Source: an uncultured Collinsella sp. (GTDB lineage Bacteria > Actinomycetota > Coriobacteriia > Coriobacteriales > Coriobacteriaceae). Taken from it: DNA of 64,000 bases. This document shows, piece by piece, positions 1-5,949 of the stretch; positions within the stretch are counted from its first letter, which is position 1, and each line of letters starts with the position of its first letter. A program made the translations under genes and the position numbers. The DNA lies in assembly GCA_902469555.1 (NCBI GenBank), contig CABRDB010000020.1, forward strand, positions 1 to 64,000, read 5' to 3'. The notes beneath the pieces were generated by a model, which did not search any database, had not been told where the DNA came from, and saw only the letters and a program-made list of their open reading frames with translations.

Positions 1-58
1 GATTAAAAAATCATTAGGTACACAATGATTTTTTAATCCCCGTCCCAGAAAAATCACT
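1..58. repeat. REP-like palindromic repeat, copy 1, with flanking hairpin
   Basis: Positions 24-58 are a 35-nt imperfect palindrome that begins AATGATT and carries the core TCCCCGTCCCAGA. It is closely similar to the two 35-nt elements that flank the RAYT transposase gene at 25676-25710 and 26562-26596. Positions 1-15 are the exact reverse complement of 24-38, with an 8-nt loop, so the element also forms a 15-bp A/T-rich hairpin. It lies just beyond the 3' end of the minus-strand aro operon. The left part may continue outside the window. Confidence 0.7.
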
Positions 59-68
59 GGGTGGGCGT

Positions 69-88
69 GGGGGCCGGAGTTGGCCCCC
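69..88 (-). terminator. Possible transcription terminator of the aro operon
   Basis: GGGGGCC at 69-75 and GGCCCCC at 82-88 form a perfect 7-bp stem with a 6-nt loop, 8 nt beyond the aroC stop codon. In the minus-strand direction no T-run follows directly; the nearest is at 49-53 inside the REP-like repeat. A terminator or 3'-end-stabilising hairpin is a reasonable but unproven reading. Confidence 0.4.
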
Positions 89-96
89 AGAGATTT

Positions 97-1194
97 TTAG
101 AGCTGGGCGGCGTCCTCGAGGAGGGCGTCCCAGATGGCGAGAGCGGCGGCTGCCTCGGCTACGGGGACGGCTCGAGGGACGATGCAGGGATCGTGACGGC
201 CGTGGACCGAGAGCTCGGCATTTTCCATAGCGTCCATGTCTACGGTCTGCTGCTCGCGGCCAATGGAGGGCGTCGGCTTTACGGCCATGCGCCACATGAC
301 GGGCGCGCCGGTGGAGATGCCGCCCAGAATGCCGCCGGCGTTGTTGGACTCGACCGCAATCCCGCCGGTCTCGGCATCGATGCGATACGTATCGTTGTTC
401 TCGCTGCCGCGCATGGCGGCCACGGCAAAGCCCATGCCAAACTCCACACCCTTTACGGCGGGAATGCCAAAGGCGATTTGCGCGATGCGATTCTCGATGC
501 CGTCGAACATGGGGTCGCCGATGCCCGCGGGAAGCCCGTAAATGCCGCACTCCACGATGCCGCCGACGCTGTCGAGCTCGTCGCGCGCGGCCAGAATCTC
601 CTCGCGCATGCGGCCGGCTGCGGCGGCGTCAATGCACGGCAGATCGTTCGTAAGGATTGCTTTGCGGTCGGCGTCGCGATAGACCATGTCGTCCATCGGC
701 AGGTCGGAGATGCCGCCGATCTGCGCGACGTGCGCCATGACCTGAATGCCGCGGGCCTCGAGCGCCTGCAGCGCAATGCCGCCGGCGATGCACAAGGGTG
801 CCGTTAGGCGGCCGGAGAAATGCCCGCCACCAGCGACATCGTGCATGTTGTGATACTTCACACGCGCCGGGTAATCGGCATGTCCCGGACGGGGCTTGCG
901 GCGCAGCTCGGAGTAATCCTTGGAGCGCGTGTTGGTGTTCTCGATAATCGCGGCGATGGGCGCGCCGGTGGTATGTCCATCGACAACACCGGCGATGATG
1001 TGGGCTGCGTCAGCCTCGCGTCGTTTGGTCGCGGTCTCGTCGCGTCCAGGGGCGCGACGGTCGAGGAAGGCCTGCAGCTTCTCCTGGTCCACGGCGATGC
1101 CCGCCGGGATGCCATCGAGCGAGCAGCCGATAGCGGGGGAGTGCGACTGGCCGAAGATGCTTAAGTGCAAGACGTTGCCAAAGGTCGAGGACAT
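97..1194 (-). CDS. aroC: Chorismate synthase
   Basis: AroC converts 5-enolpyruvylshikimate-3-phosphate to chorismate with reduced FMN, the last step of the shikimate pathway. The 365 residues match the usual family length. The N-terminal signature GQSHSPAIG (His18), RDETATKR, RPGHADYP and GGGHFSGR carry the conserved FMN- and substrate-binding residues. The ATG at 1194 follows a strong GGAGGAA Shine-Dalgarno site. The start lies one base after the aroA stop, so the gene is the last of the operon aroF-tyrA-aroB-aroA-aroC and is probably translationally coupled to aroA. Confidence 0.97.
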   Translation of the reverse strand: MSSTFGNVLHLSIFGQSHSPAIGCSLDGIPAGIAVDQEKLQAFLDRRAPGRDETATKRREADAAHIIAGVVDGHTTGAPIAAIIENTNTRSKDYSELRRKPRPGHADYPARVKYHNMHDVAGGGHFSGRLTAPLCIAGGIALQALEARGIQVMAHVAQIGGISDLPMDDMVYRDADRKAILTNDLPCIDAAAAGRMREEILAARDELDSVGGIVECGIYGLPAGIGDPMFDGIENRIAQIAFGIPAVKGVEFGMGFAVAAMRGSENNDTYRIDAETGGIAVESNNAGGILGGISTGAPVMWRMAVKPTPSIGREQQTVDMDAMENAELSVHGRHDPCIVPRAVPVAEAAAALAIWDALLEDAAQL

Positions 1195-1195
1195 G

Positions 1196-2515
1196 CTATT
1201 CCTCCTCGAGTGTGACCTTGCCGCCCAACAGGCGGTAGTGGTCGAAGAAATCGGGATAGGACTTGTTGACGGCCTCGGCGCCGTGGATCACGACCTCGCC
1301 GGTGGCGCGACTTGCGGCGATGGCTGCCATCATGGCGATGCGGTGATCGTTGTGCGAGTCGACCTCGCCGCCAGTAAAGGCGTCGACACCCTTGATGATG
1401 AGGTCGTCACCGGCAATGCGTACCTGTGCGCCCAGTGCGGTGAGCTCGCGGGTGGTAGTGGCCAGGCGGTCGGATTCCTTGATGCGCAGGCGGGCGCAAT
1501 CGCGGATGAACGTGCGGCCTTGCGCCAGCGATGCCACGGCCGAGATAACGGGCACCAGGTCGGGGATGTCGTGGGCACTCATCTCAAAGCCGGCGAGCTT
1601 GTCGGACTGCACGGTGGCGGCGTTGGTGGAGCGCACGATGCGGGCGCCAAAGCGCGAAAGCGCGGCAAGCACGTTGCGGTCGCCCTGGGCCGAGCTAAGT
1701 GACACGCCCTCGACGGTGATGGGGTCGGAGCCGATGGCGCCGGCGCACAGCCAAAAGGCAGCGTTGGACCAGTCACCCTCGACGGCCACGTTACCGGGTG
1801 TGCGATACGAGCCACTGTTCACGCGGAAGTTTGTGACCTCGGGCTGGCCGTCCCTGGCGGGAATACGCTCGACGTTGACCTCGACGCCAAAGGCCTTCAT
1901 GGCCTGGATTGTCAGGTTGATGTAGGGGCGGCTTTCAATGAGGCCGGTCACCCGTACGCAGGAGGGCTGGGCCAGCAGCGGGGCTGCCAGCAGCAGGCCC
2001 GAGATGTACTGCGAGCTTACGTTGCCCGGCAGCACAAAGGTGCCCGGGCGCATGCGTCCGCTCGTCTTGAGCGGAAAACCGCCCAGACCCTGTAGGTCGC
2101 AGCCGGCGGCGATGATCTCGTCCGAGAGCGGGGACAGCGGGCGGGCGCCCAGGCGTCCCTGACCCACAAAAGTTGCTTCTGCGCCCAGCGCGCAGGCGAC
2201 GGGCAACATAAAGCGGAGCGTGGAGCCGCTTTCGCCGCAGTCGAGCGTGCCGCCGGCAAGGGCCTTGAGCAGGCCGAACTCAACACTCTTCATGGTGGGG
2301 TGGACCTGGAAGCCGTCCTCGACGGTCTCGATGCGGGCGCCCAGGGCCGTAAGGCAACGCACCGTAGCCTCGATGTCGGCGCAGGTGGTGTTGCAGGTGA
2401 CGTGTGTCTCGCCGTTGGCAAGCGCGGCGCAGATGATGAGGCGATGCGCCATCGACTTGGACGCGATGGCGGGAACGGTGCCCTTGAGCGGGGACGGGGT
2501 GATGCGGGCTAGCAT
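1196..2515 (-). CDS. aroA: 3-phosphoshikimate 1-carboxyvinyltransferase (EPSP synthase)
   Basis: AroA transfers the enolpyruvyl group of PEP to shikimate-3-phosphate, the sixth step of the shikimate pathway. The protein has 439 residues, normal for the family. The substrate-binding motifs KSMAHR near the N-terminus, SGSTLRF, SSQYISGLLLAAP, KESDRL and DHRIAMM are all present, so it should be active. The start overlaps the end of aroB by 7 nt, and GGGAG within aroB serves as the ribosome-binding site. This packing indicates translational coupling within the aro operon. Confidence 0.97.
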   Translation of the reverse strand: MLARITPSPLKGTVPAIASKSMAHRLIICAALANGETHVTCNTTCADIEATVRCLTALGARIETVEDGFQVHPTMKSVEFGLLKALAGGTLDCGESGSTLRFMLPVACALGAEATFVGQGRLGARPLSPLSDEIIAAGCDLQGLGGFPLKTSGRMRPGTFVLPGNVSSQYISGLLLAAPLLAQPSCVRVTGLIESRPYINLTIQAMKAFGVEVNVERIPARDGQPEVTNFRVNSGSYRTPGNVAVEGDWSNAAFWLCAGAIGSDPITVEGVSLSSAQGDRNVLAALSRFGARIVRSTNAATVQSDKLAGFEMSAHDIPDLVPVISAVASLAQGRTFIRDCARLRIKESDRLATTTRELTALGAQVRIAGDDLIIKGVDAFTGGEVDSHNDHRIAMMAAIAASRATGEVVIHGAEAVNKSYPDFFDHYRLLGGKVTLEEE

Positions 2516-3615
2516 GCGGATGCGTCTCCCTTCTGGCCGAGGCCCTCGGCAATGAGTTCATGGAAAGTGGAAAGCGGCGTGCGGTCGATGCTGCAGCGGC
2601 CAATGCCGTGTGGAATCACCAGGTCGATGGTGTCGCCCGCGCGCTTCTTGTCGTGGAGCGCCTCGGCAAAGACGGCATCGGCATCTAGGTCGCAGCGGGT
2701 TTTGAGGCCATGGCGGGCGCAGAGTTCCTCAATACGACCGGGCAGTGCGGCATCGCAGACGCCGTGCGAGGCCGCGGCGCGCGTGATGATGCCCATGCCG
2801 ATCGACACGCAGTTGCCGTGTCCGAGCTCAAAGTGCTCGCAGGCCTCAACGGCGTGTCCGGCACTGTGTCCAAAGTTGAGGAGCTTGCGCTGGTTGGTTT
2901 CGCGCTCGTCGGCGACGACCACGGCGCGCTTGATGTCGATGTTGCGGGCGATGATAAGCGCTACGCGGGCTACATCGCGGTTGAGCAGCTCCAGCGTGAG
3001 CGGGGTCTTCTCCAGCTCGGCGAAAAGCTCGGGGTCGGCGATCACGGCGTGCTTGACGACCTCGCCACAGCCGTCGGCGAACTGCTCGGGCGTGAGGGTG
3101 GCCAGGCACCCCACGTCGGCGATAACCACGCTTGGCTGCCAAAAGGCGCCGGCCAAGTTCTTGCCGGCGGCCAAGTCGATGGCGGTCTTGCCGCCCACCG
3201 ACGAATCCACCATGGCGAGCAGGCTCGTTGGGATCTGCACAAACTTGCAGCCGCGCATGTAGGTGGCGGCCACAAAGCCCGCAACGTCGCCCACGACGCC
3301 GCCGCCAATCGCCACGATCACATCGGAGCGCGAAAGCTCGTGCTCGGCCACAAACTCAAGAATGGCAACATAGGTTTCGGCGCGCTTATGGGCCTCGCCT
3401 GCCTCGAAGGTGCAGATGCTCACCTCGTAGCCTGACGCCTCCAGGCTCTGCTTAACGGGCATCTGGTAGAGCGGGCCCACGTTGGTGTCCGTCACGATGA
3501 CGGCCTTGGTGCCGCCGGCAGTGGCGCGCACGAGTGGTCCCGCCTGCTCCAGCAAAAACGTGCCAACATGCACCTGGTAGGGGCGTGCAGTGTCGATATC
3601 GATGGTAATCGCCAT
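2509..3615 (-). CDS. aroB: 3-dehydroquinate synthase
   Basis: AroB cyclises DAHP to 3-dehydroquinate using NAD+ and a divalent metal, the second step of the shikimate pathway. The 368-residue length is normal. The NAD-binding glycine motif GGGVVGDVAGF and the metal-binding NFGHSAGHAVE segment are clear. The ATG at 3615 has an AAAGGA ribosome-binding site. A 36-nt spacer separates it from tyrA upstream, and its 3' end overlaps aroA by 7 nt. Confidence 0.97.
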   Translation of the reverse strand: MAITIDIDTARPYQVHVGTFLLEQAGPLVRATAGGTKAVIVTDTNVGPLYQMPVKQSLEASGYEVSICTFEAGEAHKRAETYVAILEFVAEHELSRSDVIVAIGGGVVGDVAGFVAATYMRGCKFVQIPTSLLAMVDSSVGGKTAIDLAAGKNLAGAFWQPSVVIADVGCLATLTPEQFADGCGEVVKHAVIADPELFAELEKTPLTLELLNRDVARVALIIARNIDIKRAVVVADERETNQRKLLNFGHSAGHAVEACEHFELGHGNCVSIGMGIITRAAASHGVCDAALPGRIEELCARHGLKTRCDLDADAVFAEALHDKKRAGDTIDLVIPHGIGRCSIDRTPLSTFHELIAEGLGQKGDASAC

Positions 3616-3651
3616 AAGCTTCGGTCCTTTCGACCTGGCGTGATAGGTGGT

Positions 3652-4566
3652 CTAGTGGGAGGCCTCGTCGTCGAGCGCGCGCTTAATGCGGTCGCCCTCG
3701 GCAAGGAGATTCTCCAGATAGCGCTGGTCGCGGTCCTTAAGGGCGCGGCTGTAGGCGCCGAGCGATTCGATCAGATGGTCGATCTCGAAGGCGAGCGCAT
3801 CGGCGTCGTCGATCATGAGCTCGGACCACATCTGCGGATTGAGGTGCGCCACGCGGGTGAGGTCGCGGTAGCTGCCAGCCGAAAAGCCGTGGTGGACCTG
3901 GGCGGTCGGGCTCTTTACGTAGGCGTTGGATACCACGTGCGCAAGCTGGCTCGTGAAGGCGATGACGCGGTCGTGCTCGGCGGCGCTGGTCACGCTGAAC
4001 TTGCCAAAGCCCAAGGGGCGCACCATCTCGCGCACCTGGCCCAAAAGTTCCAGTTTGAGCGCATCGTCCACCGCGGGCGGCACGAGCACGAGTGGCGCGC
4101 CCTGGAACAGATCGGCGCGGGAGTGCGCATAGCCCGAGTACTGCGTGCCCGCCATGGGGTGCGCGCCCACAAAGTAAAAGCCGTGCTCGCGGGCAAGCTC
4201 AAAGGCGCGCTCGCACACGATGCCCTTGACGCCCACCGTGTCGATCACCACGGGGCCCATGATGGCCTCGGTGTCGGTGGCGTCGGCGAGCGCCTGGGCG
4301 TGCGCCTCGAGCCACTCGATGCATGCCTCGGGATAGCAGGCAAGGACGATGATGTCGCATTCGCCGAGTGTCTTGTCGTTGAGCTCTCCGGCGACAGTGC
4401 CCATGCTGGCGGCCGTCATAACATCGTCATCGGGGTCCCAGGCCAGCACTCGGACGCCCGCCTGCGCATAGCCGCGGGCAAAACTGCCGCCGATGAGGCC
4501 AAGGCCGACGATGCCGGCGCACTTAGGGCCGCCCTGGTTAACGCGCGCGTTTCTCACCGTACCCAT
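3652..4566 (-). CDS. tyrA: Prephenate dehydrogenase
   Basis: TyrA oxidatively decarboxylates prephenate to 4-hydroxyphenylpyruvate, committing chorismate to tyrosine. The Rossmann motif GLGLIGGSFARG lies near residue 20. VIDTVGVKG and HPMAGTQYSGYAHS supply the family's catalytic and substrate-binding His region. At 304 residues it is the short form, without chorismate mutase or an ACT regulatory domain. It starts 4 nt beyond the aroF stop, with GGAG inside the aroF end as ribosome-binding site. Its presence ties the operon to tyrosine supply; arogenate specificity cannot be excluded. Confidence 0.92.
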   Translation of the reverse strand: MGTVRNARVNQGGPKCAGIVGLGLIGGSFARGYAQAGVRVLAWDPDDDVMTAASMGTVAGELNDKTLGECDIIVLACYPEACIEWLEAHAQALADATDTEAIMGPVVIDTVGVKGIVCERAFELAREHGFYFVGAHPMAGTQYSGYAHSRADLFQGAPLVLVPPAVDDALKLELLGQVREMVRPLGFGKFSVTSAAEHDRVIAFTSQLAHVVSNAYVKSPTAQVHHGFSAGSYRDLTRVAHLNPQMWSELMIDDADALAFEIDHLIESLGAYSRALKDRDQRYLENLLAEGDRIKRALDDEASH

Positions 4567-4569
4567 GGG

Positions 4570-5592
4570 CTACTCCATGGTCTCTTGGCAGACAACCTCG
4601 CGGATGGCTCGGATGCGGCGCATGGTGTCGTCGAACTGATCGGGGGTGAGGGCCTGGGCGCCGTCGGACCAGGCTCGGCTCGGCTCGTCGTGGACCTCGA
4701 TCTCCAGGCCGTTGGCACCGCAGGCGGTCGCGGCGAGCGCCATGGGCTCAACGTAGCGGGTGTAGCCGGTGGCGTGGCTGGGGTCGGCGACGACGGGCAG
4801 GTGCGACAGGTGGTGCAGCACCGGCACGGCGTTGAGGTCGAATGTGTTGCGGGTGCGGGTCTCGAAGGTGCGGATACCGCGCTCGCACAGGATGACGTTG
4901 TCGTTGCCCTCGCTCATGATGTACTCGGCTGCCATAAGCAGCTCATCGATCGTGCCGGACATGCCGCGCTTGAGAAGAATCGGGGTCTGGGTCTTGCCGA
5001 CCTCCTTGAGCAGGGGGAAGTTCTGGGCGTTGCGGGCGCCGATCTGCATGACGTCAATCTTCTTGTCCAGGAAGACCTGCACGTCGCGCGGGTCCATGAT
5101 CTCGGTGACGATCGGCATGTCGAGCTCGGCAGACGCCTCGCACAGCAGGTCGAGGCCGGCGGGGCCCATACCCTGATAGGCGTAGGGGGAGGTGCGGGGC
5201 TTGTAGGCACCGCCGCGCAGCATCGTGGCGCCGGCGGCCTTCACGCGGCGTGCGATGCGGATGAGGTTCTCGCCCTCGACGGAGCACGGGCCGGCGATGA
5301 CCTGGAACTGATCGCCGCCGATCTTGACGCCGTGGCCGCAGTCGATGACGGAGTCCTCGGGGTGGAACTTGCGGTTGGCGCGCTTGAACGGCTCGGAGAC
5401 GCGCTGCACGCGCTCGACGACATCCATGGACTCGAGCAGGAACGGGTCGATCTTGGTCGTATCGCCCACCAGGCCGATGATGGTCTCGTTCTCGCCGCGC
5501 GAGACATCGGTCTTCAGGCCCTTTTTCTCAATCCAGCTGACGATATGGCCGATGGCCTCGTCGCTGGCGCTCTGCTTTAAAATAGCAATCAT
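4570..5592 (-). CDS. aroF: 3-deoxy-7-phosphoheptulonate synthase (DAHP synthase, type I-beta)
   Basis: This enzyme condenses PEP and erythrose-4-phosphate to DAHP, the entry reaction of the shikimate pathway. It has 340 residues. An N-terminal ferredoxin-like regulatory domain of about 70 residues precedes the TIM barrel, which carries IAGPCSVEG and RGGAYKPRTSPYAYQG. This architecture is that of the Thermotoga-type enzymes, in which aromatic amino acids bind the N-terminal domain. I start at ATG 5592, behind a GAGAGG site, rather than at an in-frame ATG 48 nt upstream. It is the first gene of the aro operon and has a structured leader. The symbol aroF is a convention for the family. Confidence 0.95.
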   Translation of the reverse strand: MIAILKQSASDEAIGHIVSWIEKKGLKTDVSRGENETIIGLVGDTTKIDPFLLESMDVVERVQRVSEPFKRANRKFHPEDSVIDCGHGVKIGGDQFQVIAGPCSVEGENLIRIARRVKAAGATMLRGGAYKPRTSPYAYQGMGPAGLDLLCEASAELDMPIVTEIMDPRDVQVFLDKKIDVMQIGARNAQNFPLLKEVGKTQTPILLKRGMSGTIDELLMAAEYIMSEGNDNVILCERGIRTFETRTRNTFDLNAVPVLHHLSHLPVVADPSHATGYTRYVEPMALAATACGANGLEIEVHDEPSRAWSDGAQALTPDQFDDTMRRIRAIREVVCQETME

Positions 5593-5602
5593 GGTGTGCC
5601 TC

Positions 5603-5665
5603 TCACCTCGATGGATAACCCTTGCAAAAACGGCCCGCATCGCGAGCCGTGTATATATGGTGCAT
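5603..5665 (-). CDS. Possible leader peptide ORF of the aro operon
   Basis: A 20-codon frame (ATG at 5665, TGA ending at 5603) lies in the aroF leader. It reads MHHIYTARDAGRF and so on, with Tyr at codons 5 and 17 and Phe at codon 13. Codon 5 (TAC) immediately precedes the 5' arm of a terminator-like hairpin. The frame has no Shine-Dalgarno site, but a TATAAA -10-like box lies only 5 nt upstream of the ATG, so it could be translated from a leaderless transcript. A short ORF can occur by chance; the support is its placement. Confidence 0.3.
   Translation of the reverse strand: MHHIYTARDAGRFCKGYPSR
5624..5650 (-). terminator. Terminator-like hairpin inside the aroF leader (possible attenuator)
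   Basis: On the minus strand ACGGCTCGC and GCGGGCCGT form a 9-bp stem (one U-G pair) with a 3-nt loop, followed by five Ts. It sits about 30 nt upstream of the aroF start and downstream of the probable promoter. It would therefore terminate transcription before aroF unless disrupted. Confidence 0.55.
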
Positions 5666-5670
5666 GAGAG

Positions 5671-5702
5671 TTTATACTATCTGACTCGCTTTTGCCTTCT
5701 AA
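5671..5702 (-). promoter_or_regulatory. Possible promoter of the aro operon
   Basis: On the minus strand a TAGTAT/TATAAA box (5679-5671) lies 17 nt from a weak TTAGAA (5702-5697). Transcription would start near 5665, just before the leader ORF and hairpin. Confidence 0.35.
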
Positions 5703-5755
5703 AGTGGGCCGTTGCGCCGCGTCTTCCTCGGAATTGCAAAGCTTTTTCTTTTATT

Positions 5756-5785
5756 TTGATAGCCCGTGGTGCACTTGGGTATAAT
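5756..5785 (+). promoter_or_regulatory. Sigma-70-type promoter of the tRNA-Arg gene
   Basis: TTGATA (5756-5761) and a perfect TATAAT (5780-5785) are separated by 18 nt. The predicted start near 5792 is 5 nt before the tRNA. Confidence 0.75.
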
Positions 5786-5796
5786 GCCAAACGTTG

Positions 5797-5873
5797 GCCC
5801 TATTAGCTCAGGGGATTAGAGCGTCTGCCTCCGGAGCAGAAGGCCGTTGGTTCGAATCCAACATGGGGCACCA
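5797..5873 (+). tRNA. tRNA-Arg (anticodon CCG)
   Basis: The 77-nt sequence folds as a standard cloverleaf. The 7-bp acceptor stem pairs GCCCTAT with ATGGGGC. The anticodon stem TCTGC/GCAGA closes the 7-nt loop CTCCGGA (anticodon CCG, reading CGG). The T-loop is TTCGAAT, and CCA is encoded at 5871-5873. It has its own promoter upstream and terminator downstream. Confidence 0.96.
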
Positions 5874-5884
5874 TCGAACGTAAG

Positions 5885-5919
5885 ACCGTCCGAACCTCGC
5901 ATGGTCCGGGCGGTTTTTC
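5885..5919 (+). terminator. Rho-independent terminator of the tRNA-Arg gene
   Basis: ACCGTCCG pairs with CCGGGCGGT-type sequence, with a further ACC/GGT extension, and the stem is followed by TTTTT (5914-5918). Confidence 0.8.
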
Positions 5920-5949
5920 TTATACCGACGCGACGTGATGGGACGTGGT

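Noticed and set aside
3568-5580. Open frame of 670 codons on the plus strand opposite tyrA and aroF
   Set aside because: Same shadow effect; both sense genes have complete catalytic motifs.
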